Shown here one piece after another: positions 8,016 to 17,187 of a stretch of DNA of 64,000 nucleotides. The stretch lies in the NCBI GenBank assembly GCA_963763085.1, contig CAVXNB010000004.1:1-64000 (forward strand), read 5' to 3'. The DNA comes from CAVXNB01 sp963763085 (GTDB lineage Bacteria > Actinomycetota > Acidimicrobiia > Acidimicrobiales > Bog-793). The position numbers and the translations under genes are program-made. Positions within the stretch are counted from its first letter, which is position 1. Each line of letters begins with the position of its first letter. The notes under the pieces are model-generated. The model saw only the letters and a list, made by a program, of their open reading frames with translations, was not told the origin of the DNA and ran no database searches.

Positions 8016-10934
8016 CTAAGCGCCGCCGGCCCGCAATTGAACAGCGTGTCCGAGCGCCGCACCGAGCGCCTCCCACCGAAGCCCGGCGCCGCCGGCCCCA
8101 CCCTTGGTGTAGACGAATTGGTCGTTGTCGGTCGTCGGGCTCTGGTAGTCGTTGATGCCGGGGAAGGACCCCGGCACGTACACGACGATCTGCGTCGTCA
8201 GCATGCCGCCGACGAAGGTCTGCCCGGACATCGAAGGCGACGTGACGGTCATCGTGGTGTCGTCGGTGACCTTGAACTTCGGCGCGTCGACGTACTGGAC
8301 CTTGGAACCGACCCCGATCGCGAAATCGACCTTGTAGACACCGGTCAGGCCGAGTCCGGTGATCTTCACGACGGTGCCGCCCGCAGCCGGACCCGTGCTG
8401 GGTGAGATCTTGTCGACCTCGGGCGCGTCGTAGGTGAAGACGTCGGCGTCCTTCGGCTGGGCGATGCTCGTGTAGATACGCGTGCCGGGTCCCGGCAACG
8501 AAACGACGATCTGCGTCGGCAGCTTGTTGGTGGCGAACACCACCTTCACGCCTTCCTTCGCAACGTCGGGCAGGTGAACGGTGATCGACGTCGCCTTCAC
8601 GCCGATGATCGTGGCGGGGTACATGTCGTGGTTGTTCGGTCCCGAGGTGACGATGAACTTCACGCTGTCGTCCGAGCTGAACCCCCGACCGTTGATGTCG
8701 ATGGGAACCTCGCCCTTGAGCGGCCCGTGGTCCTGCGACAGGCTCGTGATGACCGGCGCCGTGAAGAGGTAGCGGTCGACCGAGGGTCGGAAGCTGCTCG
8801 AGTACTTCGTGCCGTTCTTGCCGAAGATGTCCACCTGGACCTGCGTGGCCTCCTCGTTGTTCGAATCGAGAAACGCCCCGTCCTTGGCCACATCCGGGAC
8901 GACCGCCGTCAGCGATCTGCCGCCGGCGGCGACGTCGAGGATCTCCGCCCGGAACGCGTGGTCGGGACCCTCGGTCTCGGTGTCGATGAACCACACGAAG
9001 TGCGTCCCGGTGAAGCCCTGGCCCTTGACGGTGATCTTCTCACCGCCGCTGAGCGACCCGCCGTGCGCCGACAGCTCGTCGACCCGGGGCCCGAGGAACG
9101 TGTAGGTGTCCTTCGCCGGGTCGAGGGCGCTCTCCAGGGTGCCGGCGCGGCCGTTGGGGACTCCGACCCGAACCTCGGTTGCGAGCTGGTCGTCGGTGAG
9201 CACCGGGTCGAGCGAGGTGATGTCCGGCACCTTCAGCTTGAGCTCGTGGTCGCTCACGAATCTGAAGCTGTCGGTGTCCTCGATCTGGACGCCGCCCGCC
9301 GGCGACCGGAACTCGAACGAGACCGAGTCGGCACCCTTGAAGCCCGAGCCCGAGATCGTGATCTCGTTGCCTCCCTTGAGGGCACCGGAATTCTCCGCCA
9401 CGTGGTCGACGACCGGCCCACCGAAGGTGTAGTTGTCCCCCGGGCCCTTGAAGCTCGATGCGCTCGACGTGTGCACGACGATGTCGGTCTCGAGGCCGAT
9501 CTCCTTGCCGCGGAGATGGCTCCTGACGTCGGGGGTGACGACGTCGCAGACGTCCTCGCTGTCGCACGTGAAGCTCTTGGCGGGGATCGCTTCGCCGCCG
9601 GACTTCGGGACGAAGTCGATCGCGTTCACGTCGAGCAACTCGAAACCATGCACCGCGATCCGCTCGTCCCCCACCACCGGGCCCTTGTCGGGGGTGACCG
9701 AGGTCACCGCCAGACCCCTTTGCTCGATGAAGGTCTGGTCGACGCCGCTCGCGTCGACGTAGCTGCCGACTGCCGTGCAGATGGTGGGCGCGTCGCACGA
9801 GACGGCGTTGAGGGTCCTGTTGTTCTCGATCGCGCGGTCCGTCAGGACGACCGACCATGACCGGCCGTCCCAGTTCTCGATCACTCCCTCCTCGCCGACC
9901 GCGGTGCAGGCTCTAGCCGACTGGCACGACACTCCGATCAGGCCCGAGCCGAAGAGACGGATCGGCGAGACGGACCAGGTGGCTCCGTCCCACGTCTCGA
10001 CGAGCGGCCGCTCGCGGTCCTCGCTCACGTTGAAGTACTGCCCGACGGCGCGGCACAGCTCGGCGGAGGTGCAGGAGACGCCGTCGAGCTCGTTCGCCGA
10101 GGTGCCGACATTGGCGCTCGGCTCCACCGCCCAGTCGGCCGTCTTGGTGGTCTCCGCCAGCGTCTGGCCGAAGGAGTCGTGGTGCGGCGTCTCCTGGCCG
10201 ACGGCGGCGCAGAACGCCCGCGAGAAGCACGACACGGATCCGAGGTTGTTGAGGTACGTGCTGCCGTTCGGGCTCGGCCTGATGGACCAGAAGCCGCCGT
10301 TCCAGGTCTCGACGAGCGTCCCGTCGAGGTCCTGCTTCAGGTTGATGTAGGTGCCGACCGCCGTGCACTCGCTCTCGGAGCGGCACGAGACGCCGTGGAG
10401 GTAGCTGTCGGCCGCGCCGGGCTCGTTCGGGCTAGAGAGGATCGTCCACGACCCGCCGTTGAACTCCTCAACGAGAGTCTTGTTCTCCTGCAGGTTCGAG
10501 ACGTACCCCACCGCTATACAGAAGCCGCCCGCCGTGCACGACACACTCTGCAGGTAGTCATAGGTCGATCCGGAGACGTTCGGGCTCGGGACGATCGACC
10601 ACGTGCTGCCGTCCCAGGCCTCGCTGAGAGTGTGGATGCCTTTGCCGTCCCCCGCCGACCCGACCGCCATGCAGAACGTCGAGGACACGCACGACACGCC
10701 GACAAGCTGATTGGAGCTCCTGCCGTTGGTCAGGTTCGGGCTCGGCACGATCGACCACGGACTCGTCGGGTTCGCCGGCCCGGCCGGCCCGACCCTCGGC
10801 ACCACCGCCGCCGACACCGCCGGCGCCACCCACGCCAGCGTCGCCGCCACCGTCAGGGCGCAGACGGCCGCCGCCAGGCGGGGATGGGCGCGCGACGTCG
10901 GGCGGTACGACCGTAACTCTTTGTTCCCTCGCAT
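8016..10934 (-). CDS. Secreted repeat protein with seven Cys-pair repeats and five IPT/TIG domains
   Basis: A 972-residue exported protein. Residues 1-45 form a Sec signal (basic start, then AVCALTVAATLAWVAPAVSA). About residues 75-420 hold seven repeats of roughly 50 residues, each with a VSC...C.AVG core (LVGVSCVSSTFCMAVG, LQSVSCTAGGFCIAVG and so on) and usually a WDG..WS..PSPN segment; the paired Cys suggest one disulphide per repeat. From about residue 425 follow five IPT/TIG Ig-like domains (ITISGSGFKGA, ITVKGQGFTGT, IDINGRGFSSD). No membrane anchor or sorting motif is visible. The last ~28 residues after DNDQFVYTKG are Gly/Ala-rich and may reflect a late frame change. A surface or adhesion role is inference. 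Confidence 0.8.
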   Translation of the reverse strand: MRGNKELRSYRPTSRAHPRLAAAVCALTVAATLAWVAPAVSAAVVPRVGPAGPANPTSPWSIVPSPNLTNGRSSNQLVGVSCVSSTFCMAVGSAGDGKGIHTLSEAWDGSTWSIVPSPNVSGSTYDYLQSVSCTAGGFCIAVGYVSNLQENKTLVEEFNGGSWTILSSPNEPGAADSYLHGVSCRSESECTAVGTYINLKQDLDGTLVETWNGGFWSIRPSPNGSTYLNNLGSVSCFSRAFCAAVGQETPHHDSFGQTLAETTKTADWAVEPSANVGTSANELDGVSCTSAELCRAVGQYFNVSEDRERPLVETWDGATWSVSPIRLFGSGLIGVSCQSARACTAVGEEGVIENWDGRSWSVVLTDRAIENNRTLNAVSCDAPTICTAVGSYVDASGVDQTFIEQRGLAVTSVTPDKGPVVGDERIAVHGFELLDVNAIDFVPKSGGEAIPAKSFTCDSEDVCDVVTPDVRSHLRGKEIGLETDIVVHTSSASSFKGPGDNYTFGGPVVDHVAENSGALKGGNEITISGSGFKGADSVSFEFRSPAGGVQIEDTDSFRFVSDHELKLKVPDITSLDPVLTDDQLATEVRVGVPNGRAGTLESALDPAKDTYTFLGPRVDELSAHGGSLSGGEKITVKGQGFTGTHFVWFIDTETEGPDHAFRAEILDVAAGGRSLTAVVPDVAKDGAFLDSNNEEATQVQVDIFGKNGTKYSSSFRPSVDRYLFTAPVITSLSQDHGPLKGEVPIDINGRGFSSDDSVKFIVTSGPNNHDMYPATIIGVKATSITVHLPDVAKEGVKVVFATNKLPTQIVVSLPGPGTRIYTSIAQPKDADVFTYDAPEVDKISPSTGPAAGGTVVKITGLGLTGVYKVDFAIGVGSKVQYVDAPKFKVTDDTTMTVTSPSMSGQTFVGGMLTTQIVVYVPGSFPGINDYQSPTTDNDQFVYTKGGAGGAGLRWEALGAALGHAVQLRAGGA

Positions 10935-10950
10935 ACGCGAAAGTTAGCCG
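10935..10950 (-). promoter_or_regulatory. Possible leaderless start for the TIG protein
   Basis: On the minus strand TAACTT (10946-10941), a -10-like TANNNT hexamer, lies 6 nt before the ATG at 10934. Transcription from it would start at or next to the ATG, and no Shine-Dalgarno is visible. No convincing -35 is seen. Confidence 0.35.
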
Positions 10951-10985
10951 ACCCGACCGGCGAGCGCTATGGGCGCACCGGGTGC

Positions 10986-12415
<1,430 letters not shown>

Positions 12416-12419
<4 letters not shown>

Positions 12420-12817
12420 GGGTTCTCCTTGCTCGGGCCGGCCGCGACAGCGGTCAGCAACTGTGTGTGCTTCTCCTGCTCAAAACGAAGCCATTCCCCC
12501 GAAGACACCTCCGCCGGCCGCACGGCTTCGGAGCTGAGCCAGGCTTCCACGGCGTCGCGGAGCCGGCCGTCCTCACGCAGGCGTACGGCGAACCCGACGT
12601 CGCTCAGCTCGATGCCGAATGCGGCGAGCAGCTCGCGCAGCGTCCGGAGTCGCTGCAGCTCGGCGGGACCGTAGAGGCGGTAGCCCGAGGGGGAGCGCCC
12701 GGGTGCGACGAGACCGGACTCCTCGATGTAGCGCAGCATCCGAGCCGACCAGCCGGTGGTGGCGGCCGCTTCGTGAATCGTGAGCGTGTCGGATCCCACA
12801 ACCCGTAACCCTAACAT
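12416..12817 (-). CDS. MerR-family regulator upstream of ahcY
   Basis: A 133-residue MerR-type protein. TLTIHEAAATTGWSARMLRYIEESGLVAPGRSPSGYRLYG is the winged HTH, followed by LQRLRTLRELLAAFGIELSDVGF. The C-terminal part is short, without a clear effector domain or metal-binding Cys. Its stop overlaps the ahcY start by 4 bp, so it may sense a methyl-cycle signal (inference). An alternative start is GTG at 12799, giving a leader closer to typical MerR proteins; a TAGGGT hexamer 8 nt upstream of that GTG would fit a leaderless message. It is divergent from dcd. Confidence 0.8.
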
Positions 12818-12878
12818 GAGCCTGGCAAGGTTGTCACCCGGGATTCGCAGCGCGCCGGCGACTAACCTGCTCGGGGCC

Positions 12879-13454
12879 ATGATCCTCTCCGACGTGACGA
12901 TCCGTGAAGAGCTCGCCGCCGGTCGGATCGGCATCGATCCCCTCGGGGACGGCTGCATCCAGCCCTCCTCGGTCGACCTCCACGTCGACCGTTTCTTCCG
13001 CGTCTTCCGCAACCACAGCCTGCGGGCGATCGACGTCAAGGAGGACCAGGAGGAGCTCACCGAGCTCGTCGAGATCCGCGACGACGACGTCCTCATGCTC
13101 CATCCGGGTGAGTTCATCCTCGGCGCGACGGTCGAGCGGGTCCGCCTCCCCGACGACCTCGTCGGCCGCCTCGAGGGCAAGTCCAGCTTGGGGCGCTTGG
13201 GGTTGTTGATCCACTCGACGGCCGGCTTTGTGGATGCGGGCTGGGACGGCTACCTGACGCTCGAGCTCTCCAACGTCGCCAACCTGCCGATCACCGTCTA
13301 CCCCGCCATGAAGATCGGCCAGATCAGCTTCCTACGGATGACGACGCCGGCCGACCTGCCGTACGGGTCGTCCGCCCTCGGCTCGAAGTACCAGCACCAG
13401 CGCGGCCCGACCCCGAGCCGCTACTTCGAGAACTTCCGCGACCGCCAGTCCTGA
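12879..13454 (+). CDS. dcd: dCTP deaminase
   Basis: A 191-residue trimeric-type dCTP deaminase. Signatures are MILSDVTIREELAAGRI, QPSSVDLHV, LEGKSSLGRLGLLIHSTAGFVDAGWDG and the C-terminal GSKYQHQRGPTPSR that closes over the nucleotide. It makes dUTP for dTMP synthesis; in some actinobacteria the enzyme also hydrolyses dUTP, which cannot be decided from sequence here. The ATG at 12879 is chosen because the protein begins with the family-standard MILSD; the longer open frame upstream is non-homologous. No clear Shine-Dalgarno precedes it. Confidence 0.95.
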   Translation: MILSDVTIREELAAGRIGIDPLGDGCIQPSSVDLHVDRFFRVFRNHSLRAIDVKEDQEELTELVEIRDDDVLMLHPGEFILGATVERVRLPDDLVGRLEGKSSLGRLGLLIHSTAGFVDAGWDGYLTLELSNVANLPITVYPAMKIGQISFLRMTTPADLPYGSSALGSKYQHQRGPTPSRYFENFRDRQS

Positions 13455-13470
13455 GCAGCCAGGAGGACAC

Positions 13471-15510
13471 GTGCTCACGAGGTACCCGATCGGCATCGCC
13501 GCCACGTTGATCGCCCTCTCCATCGCCGGCTTGCGCCTGGCCTACCTGTTCCGCCTCGTCCACTCCGGCAAGCCGGCGCCCGACCGGCTGAGGCGCTGGG
13601 GAAGAAAGGCCGAGGTCGAGGCGACCGAGGTCGTCGGCCAGCGCCGGCTCCTCAAGTGGACGGTGCCCGGGCTGGCGCACGCGTTCACGTTCTGGGGCTT
13701 CACCGTCCTCATCCTCACGATCATCGAGGCGTACGGCGACCTGTTCCAGAAGAACTTCGCCATCCCCGGCATCGGCCATGCCGCCGTCGTCGGCTTCATC
13801 GAGGACTTCTTCGCCTGTGCCGTGCTGGTGTCGTTGTCGGTGTTCACCGTCATCCGCCTGCGCAATTCCCCGAAACGAAAAGATCGCGCCTCCCGCTTCT
13901 ACGGCTCACACACGACGGCCGCATGGATCACGCTCGGGATGATCGCGCTCGTGGTCATCACGCTGCTGCTGTACCGGGCGGCCGCGACCAACACCGGCGA
14001 CTTCCCCTACGGCTGGTGGGCATTCGCCTCCCACGGCATCGGCCGGGCCCTGCGCCCGCTCGGGCTGTCGGCCAATCAGACGCTCGAGACGGTGTTCCTG
14101 GATCTGAACGTGATCGTGATCGTGTCGTTTCTGGTTTTCGTCGTGTACTCCAAGCACCTTCACATCTTCATGGCACCCTTGAACGTCGCCTTCTCCCGCC
14201 AGCCCACCCGGCTCGGCGCCCTCGACAAGACGCCCGAGATCGACATCGAGACGATGGACGAGGACACGATCTTCGGCGCCGGCAAGATCGAGCACTTCAC
14301 GTGGAAACAGCTCCTCGATCTCGTGACGTGCACCGAGTGCGGCCGCTGCCAGAGCCAGTGCCCGGCCTGGAACACCGGCAAGGACCTGTCGCCCAAGCTC
14401 CTCATCATGGATCTGCGCGACGAGTTGTTCCGGGGCGGCAAGCAGGCGCTCGTGCCCGATGTCATCACCGACGACGTGCTCTGGGCGTGCACGACGTGCG
14501 GCGCCTGTGTCGAGCAGTGCCCGGTCGACATCGAGCACATCGACGCCATCATCGACATGCGCCGCTACGAGGTGCTGATCGAGTCCCGCTTCCCGACCGA
14601 GGCCGGCGCCATGCTGCGCAACGTCGAGAACCGGGGCGACCCCTGGGGCCTCGGCGCCGCAAAACGACTCGAGTGGACCGAAAGCCTCGACTTCGACATC
14701 CCGGTCGTCGACGGCACGATCCCCGACGACGTCGAGTACCTCTTCTGGGTCGGGTGCGCCGGCGCCCTCGACGAGCGGGCGCGCAAGACGACCCAGTCGC
14801 TCGCGCGCCTGCTGCGCCAGGCCGGCGTGACGTTCGCCGTCCTCGGCCCGGCGGAGTCCTGCACGGGCGACCCCGTCCGCCGGCTCGGCAACGAGTACCT
14901 GTACCAGGTGCAGGCGCAGCAGAACATCGAGACCTTGACCGCCGCCGGGGTGAAGAAGATCATCGCCTCGTGCCCGCACTGCTTCAACTCGCTCTCGAAG
15001 GAGTACCCGTCACTCGGCGGCAACTTCGAGGTCATCCACCACTCGCAGCTGCTGGCGAAGCTCGTGGCCGACGGCCGGCTGCGCCCGAACCGCTTCGACG
15101 CCAAGGTCACCTACCACGACCCGTGCTATCTCGGCCGGCACAGCAAGATCTACGACCCGCCCCGCTCGGTCATCGACTCGGTGCCGGGCGTGGAGTCGGT
15201 GGAGATGGGGCGCTGCAAGGAGCGAGGTTTTTGTTGCGGCGCCGGCGGTGCCCGCATGTGGCTCGAGGAGCGTCAGGGCAAGCGCATCAACCTCGAGCGG
15301 ACCGACGAGGCGCTTGCGACCGGCGCCGACGTCGTGTCGACCGCCTGCCCGTACTGCCTGATCATGCTCGACGACGCCGTCAAGGAACGAGCCCGCGACG
15401 ACGTCCGGGTGCTCGACATCGCACTGCTGCTCGAACGCTCGATGGAAGTGGCGGCCGGCGCGCCGGGCGCGTCTCCTGAGACCGCCTCTCCTGAGACCGC
15501 CGGCCCGTAG
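13471..15510 (+). CDS. HdrD-like membrane Fe-S oxidoreductase
   Basis: A 679-residue fusion protein starting at GTG with AGGAGG 5-6 bp upstream. Residues 1-230 contain about five membrane spans of the nitrate-reductase-gamma/HdrE type. Near residues 287 and 340 are two ferredoxin motifs (CTECGRCQSQCP and CTTCGACVEQCP) for two [4Fe-4S] clusters. The C-terminal half has two Cys-rich CCG domains (CPHCFNSL, then DPCYLGRH, GFCCGAGGARMW, CPYCLIML) as in heterodisulphide reductase HdrD and GlpC. It likely moves electrons between the quinone pool and a soluble thiol or flavoprotein partner; the partner is unknown. It is 16 bp downstream of dcd. The tail SPETASPETAGP is a 15-bp DNA duplication. Confidence 0.85.
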   Translation: MLTRYPIGIAATLIALSIAGLRLAYLFRLVHSGKPAPDRLRRWGRKAEVEATEVVGQRRLLKWTVPGLAHAFTFWGFTVLILTIIEAYGDLFQKNFAIPGIGHAAVVGFIEDFFACAVLVSLSVFTVIRLRNSPKRKDRASRFYGSHTTAAWITLGMIALVVITLLLYRAAATNTGDFPYGWWAFASHGIGRALRPLGLSANQTLETVFLDLNVIVIVSFLVFVVYSKHLHIFMAPLNVAFSRQPTRLGALDKTPEIDIETMDEDTIFGAGKIEHFTWKQLLDLVTCTECGRCQSQCPAWNTGKDLSPKLLIMDLRDELFRGGKQALVPDVITDDVLWACTTCGACVEQCPVDIEHIDAIIDMRRYEVLIESRFPTEAGAMLRNVENRGDPWGLGAAKRLEWTESLDFDIPVVDGTIPDDVEYLFWVGCAGALDERARKTTQSLARLLRQAGVTFAVLGPAESCTGDPVRRLGNEYLYQVQAQQNIETLTAAGVKKIIASCPHCFNSLSKEYPSLGGNFEVIHHSQLLAKLVADGRLRPNRFDAKVTYHDPCYLGRHSKIYDPPRSVIDSVPGVESVEMGRCKERGFCCGAGGARMWLEERQGKRINLERTDEALATGADVVSTACPYCLIMLDDAVKERARDDVRVLDIALLLERSMEVAAGAPGASPETASPETAGP

Positions 15511-15546
15511 GGCGTTCCGCCCGCCCGCAGGGCGTTCCGCCCGCCC
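15507..15546. repeat. Tandem 20-bp repeat, each unit a small hairpin
   Basis: Two 20-bp units (GTAGGGCGTTCCGCCCGCCC and GCAGGGCGTTCCGCCCGCCC) begin at the stop codon of the HdrD-like gene. Each contains GGGCG-TTC-CGCCC. With no T-tract they are not a standard terminator. A second 15-bp tandem duplication lies just upstream inside the coding end. Confidence 0.7.
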
Positions 15547-15581
15547 TGAACTCGAAGCGCCCGCCCCACGAGGCCGCTCCG

Positions 15582-16013
15582 TCAGTGCACGCCGGCGGCT
15601 GGCTCCTTGTCGGCCGACCGCAGCCGGGAGGCGGTCGCGGCGAGCAGCTTGCGTGTCGTGCTCGGCGAGTCCTTCAAGATGGCCTCGAAGTCCTGCTGCC
15701 CGATGGCGAGAAGCTTCAGGTCGGTTGCCGCCTTCACCGATGCCGTCCTCGGCAGGCGGTCGAGCAGCGCCAGCTCGCCGAAGTACTGACCCGGACCGAG
15801 CTCGACCACCTTGCGGCCGTGGCGCGTGACCGTCGCCTTGCCGTCGACGATGAAGTAGAAGACGGTCCCAACTTCGCCTTCCTGGACGATCGTCTTGCCC
15901 GCCGGCACCTGCTCGGACTTCACCTTGCGCTCGATCGACTTCCGCTCCGCCTTCGAGCACGCGCTGAAAAGCCACACACCGCTCAGGTCCACCACGTCCG
16001 AGCCTCGGGGCAT
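15582..16013 (-). CDS. Cyclic-nucleotide-binding domain protein
   Basis: A 143-residue stand-alone cNMP-binding domain. Signatures are VVDLSGVWLFSACSKAERK, then TIVQEGEVGTVFYFIVDGKATV, then GPGQYFGELALLDRLPRTASV; the FGELALL...R segment is the phosphate-binding cassette that holds cAMP or cGMP. No HTH follows, so it is not a complete Crp-type regulator. The ATG at 16013 starts the conserved part; the open frame upstream is unrelated. It may regulate a partner protein or act as a sink for cAMP (inference). Palindrome copy A lies 68 bp upstream of its start. Confidence 0.85.
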   Translation of the reverse strand: MPRGSDVVDLSGVWLFSACSKAERKSIERKVKSEQVPAGKTIVQEGEVGTVFYFIVDGKATVTRHGRKVVELGPGQYFGELALLDRLPRTASVKAATDLKLLAIGQQDFEAILKDSPSTTRKLLAATASRLRSADKEPAAGVH

Positions 16014-16080
16014 CAGCGGAAGCGTATCCGGGTCGGCCCCCGGGAGTCCGGGGCTTCCCGGACATATTGCAATTTCTGTC

Positions 16081-16134
16081 CAAACTTGCCTCCGAAAAGA
16101 TGACCGGTCGCAACCTAACCTGGAGGCAAGTTTT
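16081..16134. repeat. 58-bp nested palindrome family, copy A (54 bp)
   Basis: Left arm CAAACTTGCCTCC (16081-16093) and right arm GGAGGCAAGTTT (from 16122) flank a degenerate core, GACCGGTCGCAACC, that has lost about 4 bp of its left half. The plus strand continues with a run of six T and TCGAA. Copies B and C are near 23887 and 61947. This copy lies between gpmA and the cNMP-binding gene, both on the minus strand. Confidence 0.85.
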
Positions 16135-16216
16135 TTCGAATTTATGAATGTCCCGCCGTGGCGCCCCGTCGGCGCCCCGCGCGCGCACGCCTCGCCGGCG
16201 CCAACCGGCCGGAGCC

Positions 16217-16966
16217 TCAGGACGGCCCGGCCTGTCCGGCGACCACGGCGGTAGCCGCCGCCACGGCGGCCGGGTCGCCGAGGTAGCGGCCCTCGATGAA
16301 CCGGAGGCGGTCGTCCAGCTGCACCACCCGCGGCCACCCGGTCGGGACCTCCAACCCGACGATGTCGTCGTCCGAGATCCCCTCGAGGTACTTCCACAGC
16401 GCCCGGATGCTGTTCCCGTGCGCCACGACCAACGGCGTCCGGCCGGCCATCAGCTCGGGCCCGAGCGCGTCCTCCCAGTACGGCACCACGCGCTCGACCA
16501 CGTCCGCCAGGCACTCGCCGGCGGGAAGAACCGATGGGGGGACGTCGCGATAGCGCGCATCGTGCACCGGGTGCCTCGGGTCGTCGAGCTCGACCGAAGG
16601 GGGCGGGGTCGCGTACCCGCGGCGCCACAGCTTCACTTGCGCCAGGCCGTACTTAGCGGCCATCTCCTTCTTGTTCAGTCCCTGCAGCGCCCCGTAATGA
16701 CGTTCGTTCAGGCGCCAGCTCCGGCGCACCGGCAGGAAGGAACGCTCGAGCTCGTCGAGGGCGAGGTTCGCCGTCCGCACCGCTCGCGTCAGCACCGACG
16801 TATGGACCGTGTCGAGCTCGAGACCGGGTTCCGCGGCGAGGAGCCTGCCGGCCAGCCGTGCCTCGTCCTCGCCGGCGGGGCTCAGGTCCACGTCCGTCCA
16901 GCCCGTGAACCGGTTCTCGGCGTTCCAGGTACTCTGGCCATGGCGCAGGACGACGAGCGTCGGCAT
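16217..16966 (-). CDS. gpmA: 2,3-bisphosphoglycerate-dependent phosphoglycerate mutase
   Basis: A 249-residue glycolytic enzyme interconverting 3- and 2-phosphoglycerate. LVVLRHGQSTWNAENRFTGW contains the phosphorylated His in RHG; RRSWRLNERHYGALQG and PLVVAHGNSIRAL hold the other active-site residues, including the second His. Length matches the bacterial dPGM family. The start at 16966 (MPTLVVLRHG) is chosen because the 30 residues upstream in the open frame are non-homologous. Confidence 0.96.
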   Translation of the reverse strand: MPTLVVLRHGQSTWNAENRFTGWTDVDLSPAGEDEARLAGRLLAAEPGLELDTVHTSVLTRAVRTANLALDELERSFLPVRRSWRLNERHYGALQGLNKKEMAAKYGLAQVKLWRRGYATPPPSVELDDPRHPVHDARYRDVPPSVLPAGECLADVVERVVPYWEDALGPELMAGRTPLVVAHGNSIRALWKYLEGISDDDIVGLEVPTGWPRVVQLDDRLRFIEGRYLGDPAAVAAATAVVAGQAGPS

Positions 16967-17087
16967 CGGACTGAGGCTACCTTCCGCCCTCCGACCCAGA
17001 AACCAAGCCCCCCGCCCCCGCCCCACCGCCCCCTCCATGGGCCGCCCGAACGCCATCCTCCCTGTTCAGGATGTCTGATAACCCGAA

Positions 17088-17119
17088 CTTGACAGCTTGG
17101 CACTCAACATAGCTATACT
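17088..17119 (+). promoter_or_regulatory. HAIR operator and promoter of the dnaK operon
   Basis: CTTGACA (17088-17094), seven bases, then ACTCAAC (17102-17108) matches the HspR-associated inverted repeat (CTTGAGT, 7 nt, ACTCAAG) at 11 of 14 positions. The left half-site contains a -35 TTGACA (17089-17094), and TATACT (17114-17119) can serve as -10 at 19-bp spacing. Bound HspR would block the polymerase; hspR is encoded fourth in the operon. Base similarity was compared by eye. Confidence 0.75.
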
Positions 17120-17187
17120 ACCTCTTGTACGAAAGACGTGCGGGCGCCGTTTGAAGGTGGCACCCAGAGGAGTGGAGGATTTTCAGA

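Noticed and set aside
17088..17187. CIRCE element upstream of dnaK
   Set aside because: No TTAGCACTC-type repeat is present; the HAIR pattern explains the inverted repeat.
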